Below are positions 1 to 5,498 of a stretch of 6,393 bases of DNA, one piece after another. Below the pieces are notes generated by a model. The model searched no databases and was not told the DNA's origin. It saw only the letters and a list, made by a program, of their open reading frames with translations. The translations under genes and the position numbers were made by a program. The stretch's first letter is position 1, and every line of letters begins with the position of its first letter. Source of the stretch: UM-FILTER-38-24 sp041663205 (GTDB taxonomy: Bacteria > Patescibacteriota > Gracilibacteria > UBA1369 > LOWO2-01-FULL-3); assembly GCA_041663205.1 (NCBI GenBank), contig JBAZQZ010000040.1, positions 1 to 6,393 on the forward strand. The letters are read 5' to 3'.

Positions 1-72
1 CTTGGAATTCTTGAAATCATATATTTATTTGCAGTGGCCAAACTGAAGTTTTCGAAACTTTTCAGTAAATAA
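1..72 (+). CDS. 3' end of an upstream gene, probably a membrane protein (partial)
   Basis: Frame 1 is open from the left edge to a TAA at 70-72 and gives 23 residues. They contain a hydrophobic run (ILEIIYLFAVA) followed by a basic tail (KLKFSKLFSK). This looks like a last transmembrane helix with a positively charged cytoplasmic end. The stop lies 5 nt before the ATG of the FAD-dependent oxidoreductase, which suggests that the two genes share an operon. The other plus frames close earlier (TGA at 44-46 and at 12-14). The piece is too short to assign a family. A prenyl-handling membrane enzyme such as a UbiA-type transferase would suit the reductase next door, but nothing visible here proves it. 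Confidence 0.5.
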   Translation, partial: LGILEIIYLFAVAKLKFSKLFSK

Positions 73-77
73 TTCAA

Positions 78-1343
78 ATGAATTACGATGTTGTTATTGT
101 TGGAGCCAGTTTTTCCGGTTTGACTCTTGCTCACCATTTGCCGAGAAATTTGAAGGTTTTGGTTTTGGATATGAAAAAAGATCTCAATGCTTATATTGAG
201 TCAACGGGATTGATTACGCAGGCTACATATGATTTGTTGGCTGATTTTGTTGATATTAAGCCTTATATTCCAAATAAAATTATGGCAATCGGTGTTGTGG
301 GAACTGATTTTAATCGGCATTTTTTCTCGTATTCGGATTTACCGTGGATTTATTCAACCGATACTCCCAAGTTGGTGAAACATATGTCCGAGACTTTGCC
401 TGAAAATGTTACGTTGAGTATTAATTCAAAATTTACGGATTATAAAATTGAGCAAAATGCCGATTTTTCGCTTGTGATTTCTTTTTTGAAAAATAATGAA
501 GAGCAGATTGTCAGGTCTAAATTTATTGTTGGAGCTGATGGGGCGAAATCTTCGGTAGCCATCAGCAATAAATCATTGTCGCAAAATAAGAAATTTTTGA
601 TTGGGTTGGAAAAAGTTTTTTGTGGAGATATTTTGTTTGGTCCTCATCCGGATGAAACTGTTTATCATTATTGGTTCGGTGAATTTTCTTTGGGATACGG
701 GGGATGGCTTTCTCCCACGATAATTAACGGGGAGAAGGCTTTTAGATTGGGGCTTGCGAAATTAAGTGAAAATGCAAATGAGTTCGGCAAAATTAAGGAT
801 TTTGTTGAAATGTTGAAAAGCAAAAATATGATAAAGATTAAGGATTCCACTCATGAAATTTTGACTTTTGCCAGCATGATTCCGATCGGTGGGCCGCTAA
901 AAAATGTTTATGATGATTATTCTCTTTTGATCGGGGATGCGGCGGGACTTTGTGGCGCGTTTGCGGCCGACGGAATAAAAGGGGCGATTGTTTCGGGGAA
1001 GGTCGCGGCGAAACTTATTCCGGCTTATTTAAACGGGCATAAAAATGCTTTGAAAAACTATCGTAATGAAATTCAAAAATGTAACAAATTGATGACCTAT
1101 TATAAAAAACAAATTTTGTATAGATGGCTGTGGGATCGCATGAAAAGCAATAGGACTTTTGATACCATGTTTGACATTATTTCAAAATCGAAAGAAGGTT
1201 TTTTGAGTCAGTTTTGTGATAGCAAGGATCGGCATAAGAGTTTGCTAAGTATTGTTTTAAAAATTTCCAATTTGCCGATTCTTTTGAAATACGGTTGGTA
1301 TATGTTTTTGGATTTGTTTAAAATGGTGAGGAAAGGGGATTAG
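78..1343 (+). CDS. FAD-dependent oxidoreductase, geranylgeranyl-reductase-like
   Basis: The product is a 421-aa flavoprotein. Residues 3-31 form the Rossmann beta-alpha-beta unit: YDVVIVGASFSG, then a second strand ending in Asp31. The usual GxGxxG reads G9-A-S11-F-S-G14, so the middle glycine is serine. The second FAD motif is GADGAKSSV (152-160). The third is GDAAG (286-290), followed by a glycine/alanine-rich helix (AADGIKGAIVSGKVAAK) as in geranylgeranyl reductases and FixC-like enzymes. GYGGWLSP (206-213) sits where that family has its YxWxFP substrate motif, with Ser in place of Phe. About 100 C-terminal residues are helical and rich in basic and aromatic residues, perhaps for membrane contact. 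In the family, such enzymes reduce isoprenoid double bonds or hydroxylate or cyclise lipids; the substrate here is unknown. The gene starts 5 nt after the preceding one, with no Shine-Dalgarno sequence. The flavoprotein call is firm; the reductase subclass is tentative. Confidence 0.85.
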   Translation: MNYDVVIVGASFSGLTLAHHLPRNLKVLVLDMKKDLNAYIESTGLITQATYDLLADFVDIKPYIPNKIMAIGVVGTDFNRHFFSYSDLPWIYSTDTPKLVKHMSETLPENVTLSINSKFTDYKIEQNADFSLVISFLKNNEEQIVRSKFIVGADGAKSSVAISNKSLSQNKKFLIGLEKVFCGDILFGPHPDETVYHYWFGEFSLGYGGWLSPTIINGEKAFRLGLAKLSENANEFGKIKDFVEMLKSKNMIKIKDSTHEILTFASMIPIGGPLKNVYDDYSLLIGDAAGLCGAFAADGIKGAIVSGKVAAKLIPAYLNGHKNALKNYRNEIQKCNKLMTYYKKQILYRWLWDRMKSNRTFDTMFDIISKSKEGFLSQFCDSKDRHKSLLSIVLKISNLPILLKYGWYMFLDLFKMVRKGD

Positions 1344-1366
1344 ATTTTCCTGGTTGGTTGGAAAAT
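1344..1366 (+). other. Inverted repeat between oxidoreductase and next gene
   Basis: ATTTTCC (1344-1350) and GGAAAAT (1360-1366) are perfect 7-bp arms around a 9-nt T/G-rich loop, starting directly after the TAG stop. The stem is mostly A-T and no clean U-tract follows, so it would be a weak terminator at best. Its right arm runs into a TATATT box. Confidence 0.3.
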
Positions 1367-1371
1367 ATATT
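1366..1371 (+). promoter_or_regulatory. Possible -10 element for the 160-aa 'hydrolase' gene
   Basis: TATATT matches the -10 consensus at 5 of 6 positions and ends 13 nt before the ATG at 1385. Transcription would start about 6 nt upstream of the start codon, giving a nearly leaderless message. There is no good -35 hexamer at 16-18 bp, so this is weak evidence. Confidence 0.25.
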
Positions 1372-1384
1372 GTAACAAAAAGCT

Positions 1385-1867
1385 ATGAATACAAAAAATC
1401 AAGATTTGGAATGTTGTCCCAGGTTTGATTCTGTGGCTTGGGATGATAAGATTTTTGAGTGGACTGATAAAAAATTTATCAAGGACAAGGTTTTTACTTT
1501 GTTTTTTATTCCGATGAATTTCGGGGCTGTTATTAAAAAAATGATGGCTAAAGTTGATAAGGCCGGGGCTCAAGCTAAAGATTGGATGGGGCTTTGTGAT
1601 CATACTTCCAAATGGAATATGGATTTGTATGTCGCGGTTGATCGTGAAATTCCGAATGCTGAAAATGTGACTTTGGGAGGAAAATTTTTCAGTAAAGTTT
1701 ATGAGGGGAATTTTAAAGATACCGGGAAATGGTGCAAGGATTTTGCTGATTGTGCCAAGGGCAAAAATTTGGAAGTCAAAAAAATGTATATGTGGTATAC
1801 CACTTGTCCGAAATGTGCCAAAAAATATGGTAAGAATTATGTGGTGATCGTTTCGCAAATAGGGTAG
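1385..1867 (+). CDS. Conserved 'hydrolase'-labelled family protein, cysteine-rich
   Basis: The product is a 160-aa soluble protein without a signal peptide or membrane segment. From memory of the family, its motifs match a widespread group of small bacterial proteins annotated 'hydrolase' with no well-known activity: ECCPRFD near the N-terminus (9-15) with W19-D20, a FIPMNFG segment (41-47), DLYVAVDREIPNAE (80-93), a KVYEG motif (104-108), and the C-terminal YTTCPKCAKKYGKNYVV stretch (138-154). It has seven cysteines: C10, C11, C71, C117, C123 and a CPKC pair at 141/144. The CxxC and the CC could bind a metal or be redox-active; that is inference. A GyrI-like small-molecule-binding fold is another possibility I cannot test here. 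The gene lies 41 nt after the oxidoreductase and 55 nt before the ZIP transporter. There is no Shine-Dalgarno site. The full family length suggests an intact gene. Confidence 0.7.
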   Translation: MNTKNQDLECCPRFDSVAWDDKIFEWTDKKFIKDKVFTLFFIPMNFGAVIKKMMAKVDKAGAQAKDWMGLCDHTSKWNMDLYVAVDREIPNAENVTLGGKFFSKVYEGNFKDTGKWCKDFADCAKGKNLEVKKMYMWYTTCPKCAKKYGKNYVVIVSQIG

Positions 1868-1885
1868 AGGTTTTGCGCAGTGGCG

Positions 1886-1914
1886 TTGCAATTGTTTTTT
1901 TCGTGTGTTAAATT
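1886..1914 (+). promoter_or_regulatory. Candidate promoter of the ZIP transporter gene
   Basis: TTGCAA (1886-1891) is followed after 17 bp by TAAATT (1909-1914), which carries an extended TG-N motif at 1906-1908. Transcription would begin around 1920-1922, almost at the ATG (1923). The gene may therefore have a leaderless or nearly leaderless mRNA. The same TTGCAA hexamer and TGTTA core occur in the lipoprotein promoter. Confidence 0.4.
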
Positions 1915-1922
1915 TTTGGTAT

Positions 1923-2675
1923 ATGAATACAGCTGTTTTTTATGCGCTTATCAGCGTTGTTATCGTCGGATTGATATCACTTGTCGGGGTTGTTACTTTG
2001 TCGATAAAGATTGATAGGCTTAGAAAAATTTTGATTTATTTGATAAGTTTTTCGGCCGGTGCTTTGATAGGGGATGCTTTTATTCATCTTTTACCTGAAG
2101 CCGTAGAGGAAAGCGGAGGGTTTTCGACGGCCGTATCTTTGTATGTGATTTCAGGAATAATTATTTCTTTTGTGATAGAAAAATTTATCCACTGGAGGCA
2201 CTGTCATATGCCGATAACGGCGGAGCATACACATCCTTTTGCGTGGATGAATTTGTTTGGCGATTCGATTCATAATTTTATCGACGGACTTATTATCGGG
2301 GCGGCGTATCTGGTCAGTATTCCTGTCGGAATAGCGACGACCATCGCAGTGGTTTTGCACGAAATTCCGCAGGAGATAGGGGATTTTGGGGTATTGATTC
2401 ACGGCGGATTTTCGGCGAAAAAGGCTATATTTTTAAATTTTGTCACAGCTTTAACAGCAATACTTGGTACTGTCGCGGTTTTGATTTTTGGCGCTCATTC
2501 GGCGAATTTGAGTTCTTTCCTTATTCCGTTTGCGGCCGGAAATTTCATCTATATCGCATCGACAGATCTTATCCCCGAGCTTCATAAGGAAACGGTTATT
2601 TCCAAATCCATAGGGCAACTTTTGTCGTTTTTTGCCGGGGTTGCGGTGATGTTTTTGTTGTTGTTGCTGGAGTGA
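1923..2675 (+). CDS. ZIP family divalent metal transporter
   Basis: The product is a 250-aa inner-membrane protein of usual ZIP length, with about eight hydrophobic helices. It would bring Zn(II), Fe(II) or similar ions into the cytoplasm. Helix 2 carries GDAFIHLLPEA (50-60). Helix 4 holds HNFIDG (117-122) and helix 5 holds HEIPQEIGDF (146-155), the two motifs that build the metal site in this family. H117, N118, D121, H146, E147, Q150 and E151 are the expected ligand positions. A histidine-rich loop (H90, H93, H95, H102, H104) lies between helices 3 and 4 and may hand metal over on the cytoplasmic side. The ATG at 1923 is preferred over an in-frame GTG at 1905: the GTG overlaps the promoter-like sequence and adds residues the family does not need. 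It ends in TGA immediately against the stop of the opposite gene. Metal specificity cannot be read from the sequence. Confidence 0.93.
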   Translation: MNTAVFYALISVVIVGLISLVGVVTLSIKIDRLRKILIYLISFSAGALIGDAFIHLLPEAVEESGGFSTAVSLYVISGIIISFVIEKFIHWRHCHMPITAEHTHPFAWMNLFGDSIHNFIDGLIIGAAYLVSIPVGIATTIAVVLHEIPQEIGDFGVLIHGGFSAKKAIFLNFVTALTAILGTVAVLIFGAHSANLSSFLIPFAAGNFIYIASTDLIPELHKETVISKSIGQLLSFFAGVAVMFLLLLLE

Positions 2676-2678
2676 TCA
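2673..2678. other. Back-to-back stop codons of convergent genes (TGATCA)
   Basis: The plus-strand ZIP gene ends with TGA at 2673-2675. The minus-strand SLH gene ends with TGA read from 2676-2678. No base separates them, and there is no hairpin with a T-tract at the junction, so at least one of the transcripts should run into the other gene as antisense RNA. Confidence 0.9.
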
Positions 2679-5390
2679 GTAGGTTATATCCAGTCTGCCG
2701 GTGTTTGTGTCGCCGAGATAGAAACTGAAATTCATTGTCATTCCTATTTTTACGGCGGTGAAATTTCCGTTGTCGTTTTTGTCGAGCTTGTAGCCAAGGG
2801 TTTCCATCGCGGTTTCTATTTTAGAGATGTCGTCTTTTGTTACGAGTCGGCTAAATCTGTACGCGACCCATCCGCTGATGTCGTTGTCCCACAGTTTAAC
2901 GTCTTTAAATACGTCTTTTAAGATCGGTGTTACTTCGTCGTTTACCAAGATTCCTTTTGCGGTTGTGGGTTCTATTGCGATGGTTTCATCGTATTTCATT
3001 TGGGCTCGTGTTTTTGTGGTCGGAGTTGTGCCGCCCGTTCCTGTGAAAGTTTCCGTTTTTGTCTCGCTGCAGATTTGGGCTTGGTAAGTCATTGTTTCTG
3101 CAGTGGTTGTATTTCCGCCGTCTTTGTTTGTGATACTGATTGTTCTGGAGACGTTTTCCATCGGATAATCCACGATGAGTTCCGGTGAACTTAAGCTGTT
3201 TGCAACGATGTATACGCTGACGTCGCTTAATTCAATGTCGCTGAAATCCGCGACAAGATCGCTGTTTCCCAAATCGCCGTTTGTGTCCAATTTTAGAATC
3301 ATTGCTTCGGTGTATTCGAGCCATGTGCCTAAAAGTTTGTATTTAATTCCTGTATGCCAGGTTCCGGCGATTGCGTATCCCGAGTCGGTGGTTTGAATTA
3401 TGTCGTAGCCATCCAAGTCTCTTGTTCCGCCGATATTTTTGCCCCATTGGTAATTAAAATTTTTGTCCAGTTTTATCAATATGATGTGTTTGGCATTGAA
3501 GGGGGATTCTGTTTCCGCAATAGTGTCGGCAATTATCTCCATGTCTCTTTTTGATGCCGGAGTTTCCGGAGATCCCGGTGGGTATTTTTTGTTGTATGCG
3601 TTCATTAATTCGTTATATGTTGTGTTTCGTTCACTGAGTTGTTGGTCTGCAAAATCGACAGCTGAGCTGTTTCCCATGATGATATATCCGCCGTCGGCAG
3701 TTTTTTTGAGTGAGGTGTTTTCCATGAATTTTTTTGCTTTGATACTTCTTGCCCACTGCAATTTTCCTTTTGAATCCACTTTGATCCCGACGAGTGTTGA
3801 TTGCCCGTAAATTTCTTTCAGTCCTTGGGCGATTGCGGCATCTGACAGGATGGAGAAATAGCTCCCTAGAGCGATATAACCGCCGTCAGAAGTTTGTTCC
3901 GCATCGGTGAATTGTCCGAATCCAACGTGTATTTTATTTGGTGTCCCCACTATGAGTTTTTTTCCGTCCGGGTCCATTGTCAAATTTGGAATTTCCATTG
4001 GTACGTTTTCGAGGCCTGTCGCCCATTGAAATTTTCCGTTTTTGTCCAATTTAACAAGGGCGGGGACTTTCTGATCGTTTTCTTCAACAAGTTTTATGTT
4101 TGCGATCATGACGTATCCGCTATCTGAAGTTTGGTTTATGGATTTGGCCATGATTTCATCGCCTTCAATTTTTTTGAACCAGTTTGTTTCGCCGTTTGCG
4201 CTGAAATTTCCGAGAGATAGAACGTCTTGTATATCTGCGACATCCGATTGTCCGACTAAAGTTCCCGTTGATCCGGACATAGTAAATCCGCCTGTGTTTG
4301 TCGGTAGAAGTTTTGCGGGACGGTCTGTGCTTTGTTGGCTCACTGTCCTTGTCCAAGTGTTATTCCCGTTGCTGTCGAGTCCCACCAAGAAATTGTCGCC
4401 CTGTCCTTCGAGTTCCGCTTGGTCTTCGTCTGTTCTGAATTCGCCGCTGACTTCTCCTGCCGCCACAAGATTTCCGTCTGTCAGCTGTGTGATTGCGTAG
4501 CCATCCGAGCTGCAATTATGAAAAAGTTTTTTCCATTGTTTGTTCCCGTCGTTGTCGGCTTTGATAAAAAACATACTGGTGCCGCATAGTTCGTTTGGTG
4601 TCCAAGTGCTTCCCGTTAAGGCATATCCGCCGTCTTGAGTTTCAACTATCCCGAATGTGTCGGCATTGCCTTTCATCCGATATGATTTTAAAAATGTTGT
4701 TGTTTGTACTGTTTTCGGATTTCCCGTGAAAAAGTTTGTGGAGGTTTTTGTTACGATTTTTTCTTTCAATCGGTAAATCATTTCCGCCATTTCCCCTCGT
4801 GAAATATTTTTTGAAACTAGACGAACGGTGCTTGGAATGGCCTTAAATTCCTCCAGTTTTTCGACAAATGATTGGTACCAAATTTCTTTTGGAGAGGTTT
4901 CGTAACCGAAAGCGTTTACGATAATTTTTGAGGCTTCGGAAAAGCTTATGTAGTTTGAAGGCTTGAAAGAGCCATCGGTGTAGCCGTCTACAATTCCGTT
5001 TGTGTTGGCCATGCAGACATATTGATAAAACCAGTCGCTCGAAGATACATCGGAAAAAGTTTTTGTCGGGGTGCATGCCGAAATTTCGTTTTCGGAAAAA
5101 ATTGCGCCGATAATAATTTTTATAAATTCAGCGCGATTGACTTGATTGTCGGGCTTGTAAGTGCCGTCCTCGTATCCTTTTACTACGCCTTTTAGTTTCA
5201 CGAAATCCACGGCGTCGTAGAAAGGGCTGTTTGAATTTACGTCTGAAAATGCCGGTGTTGTTGTGGAAATGACACTGCTAAAAAAATCTTTTGTGTTTGA
5301 GGAATATAGTAGTGCCGTGGTAGCGGAAATTATTGCCACTAAAATTATCAAAATTATCGGAATGGAAAAAAAATTATTTTTTTTACGCAT
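2676..5390 (-). CDS. SLH-domain surface protein with a predicted beta-propeller
   Basis: The product is a 904-aa exported protein. A basic N-terminus (RKKNN) and a hydrophobic stretch (about 9-29) form a signal or membrane anchor with no clear cleavage site. Three SLH modules follow (about 47-100, 111-162 and a degenerate 165-210), which in known proteins bind cell-wall polysaccharide or peptidoglycan. Residues 237-711 contain about seven repeats of a DGGYxxxG strand, a variable loop, and a strand like FLIKLDxxGxxxW; this suggests a seven-bladed propeller. A linker rich in Thr, Ser and Gly leads to a C-terminal alpha/beta domain (about 820-904). The five cysteines include possible disulfide pairs C106/C126 and C269/C293. 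The ATG at 5390 is chosen because it places the export signal at the N-terminus; the frame stays open upstream to 5732 but only antisense to the lipoprotein gene. No Shine-Dalgarno site is seen. No catalytic motif is visible, so a structural or binding role is likely. Confidence 0.88.
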   Translation of the reverse strand: MRKKNNFFSIPIILIILVAIISATTALLYSSNTKDFFSSVISTTTPAFSDVNSNSPFYDAVDFVKLKGVVKGYEDGTYKPDNQVNRAEFIKIIIGAIFSENEISACTPTKTFSDVSSSDWFYQYVCMANTNGIVDGYTDGSFKPSNYISFSEASKIIVNAFGYETSPKEIWYQSFVEKLEEFKAIPSTVRLVSKNISRGEMAEMIYRLKEKIVTKTSTNFFTGNPKTVQTTTFLKSYRMKGNADTFGIVETQDGGYALTGSTWTPNELCGTSMFFIKADNDGNKQWKKLFHNCSSDGYAITQLTDGNLVAAGEVSGEFRTDEDQAELEGQGDNFLVGLDSNGNNTWTRTVSQQSTDRPAKLLPTNTGGFTMSGSTGTLVGQSDVADIQDVLSLGNFSANGETNWFKKIEGDEIMAKSINQTSDSGYVMIANIKLVEENDQKVPALVKLDKNGKFQWATGLENVPMEIPNLTMDPDGKKLIVGTPNKIHVGFGQFTDAEQTSDGGYIALGSYFSILSDAAIAQGLKEIYGQSTLVGIKVDSKGKLQWARSIKAKKFMENTSLKKTADGGYIIMGNSSAVDFADQQLSERNTTYNELMNAYNKKYPPGSPETPASKRDMEIIADTIAETESPFNAKHIILIKLDKNFNYQWGKNIGGTRDLDGYDIIQTTDSGYAIAGTWHTGIKYKLLGTWLEYTEAMILKLDTNGDLGNSDLVADFSDIELSDVSVYIVANSLSSPELIVDYPMENVSRTISITNKDGGNTTTAETMTYQAQICSETKTETFTGTGGTTPTTKTRAQMKYDETIAIEPTTAKGILVNDEVTPILKDVFKDVKLWDNDISGWVAYRFSRLVTKDDISKIETAMETLGYKLDKNDNGNFTAVKIGMTMNFSFYLGDTNTGRLDITY
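2679..3144 (-). other. C-terminal linker and terminal domain of the SLH protein
   Basis: This stretch encodes residues 750-904. It begins with a low-complexity, Thr/Gly-rich segment containing GTGGTTPTTKT (784-794). It ends with a compact alpha/beta unit: ILKDVFKD (823-830), a helix at 851-865, then LGY and several strands to the C-terminus. This unit aligns by eye with residues 79-170 of the neighbouring lipoprotein. Confidence 0.55.
3258..4682 (-). repeat. Seven degenerate propeller repeats within the SLH protein
   Basis: Residues 237-711 hold repeats starting near 237, 296, 358, 413, 491, 555 and 658. Most contain a (T)xDGGY or DSGY strand, then a glycine-ended strand (ALTGS, IALGS, IIMGN, AIAGT), a loop of variable length, and a strand such as ALVKLDKNGKFQW. 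The DGGY codons are recognisable at DNA level too, as the recurring TATCCGCCGTC-like blocks on the plus strand near 3372, 3684, 3875, 4108 and 4624. A short piece at 467-490 (MDPDGKKLIVG) may be an extra half-repeat. Seven units suit one closed propeller; the fold itself is predicted by eye. Confidence 0.7.
4761..5252 (-). repeat. Three SLH modules of the surface protein
   Basis: Module 1 (residues 47-100) and module 2 (111-162) each show FSDV, a G-I/V-V-x-GY-x-DG-(T/S)-(Y/F)-KP core and a terminal helix. Module 3 (165-210) has lost the GYxDG core but keeps ISRGEM and a helix. The motif for the polysaccharide-binding pocket reads NRAE in module 1, FSEA in module 2 (arginine lost) and SRGE in module 3, so modules 1 and 3 are the better candidates for wall binding. 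Confidence 0.85.
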
Positions 5391-5413
5391 AATGAGGGGG
5401 TTAGTATTCCAGT

Positions 5414-5419
5414 ATTTTA
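5414..5419 (-). promoter_or_regulatory. Possible -10 element of the SLH surface protein gene
   Basis: On the minus strand TAAAAT (5 of 6 matches to consensus) lies 24 nt before the ATG at 5390. Transcription would begin near 5407. There is no good -35 at 16-18 bp. A second option is AATACT with an upstream TG-N (plus coordinates 5403-5411), closer to the start. Neither is strong. Confidence 0.3.
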
Positions 5420-5441
5420 TCTTCCTACTGCCGTGGATAAA

Positions 5442-5471
5442 TTGCAAATTATTTGTCGGTGGTGTTATACT
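5442..5471 (+). promoter_or_regulatory. Promoter of the lipoprotein gene (extended -10)
   Basis: TTGCAA (5442-5447) and TATACT (5466-5471) are 18 bp apart. A TG-N extended -10 motif (5463-5465) directly precedes the -10 box. Transcription would begin near 5478, leaving a leader of about 20 nt without a Shine-Dalgarno sequence. This is the best promoter match in the window. It sits in the 108-nt divergent region, and TTGCAA is its own reverse complement. Confidence 0.55.
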
Positions 5472-5498
5472 TTTATAAAGTTTTCTAACAATATTCTT

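Noticed and set aside
1340..1891. Long minus-strand open frame opposite the 160-aa protein
   Set aside because: The plus strand matches a recognised protein family. The antisense product shows no family motif, and its composition looks like a shadow of the real gene.
1868..1900. Possible terminator (TTGC ... GCAA followed by a T-run) after the 160-aa protein gene
   Set aside because: The stem is only about 4 bp with an 11-nt loop and a gap before the T-run. The TTGCAA there is better explained as the -35 of the ZIP promoter.
1905..1922. GTG start for the ZIP gene
   Set aside because: It falls inside the candidate -10 region, adds six unneeded residues and has no ribosome binding site; the ATG at 1923 is simpler.
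2827..4589. Several plus-strand open frames of 60-130 codons inside the SLH gene
   Set aside because: They overlap a long minus-strand gene with clear domains and repeats. They show Ser/Phe/Val-rich antisense composition and no recognisable motif.
5432..5440. DnaA-box-like sequence CGTGGATAA (8 of 9 to the reverse of TTATCCACA)
   Set aside because: It is a single imperfect copy with no cluster, no AT-rich unwinding region pattern and no replication gene nearby, so an origin is not supported.
5433..5498. Earlier ATG for the lipoprotein gene
   Set aside because: It would lie upstream of the best promoter and place 22 residues before a signal peptide that is complete from 5499.
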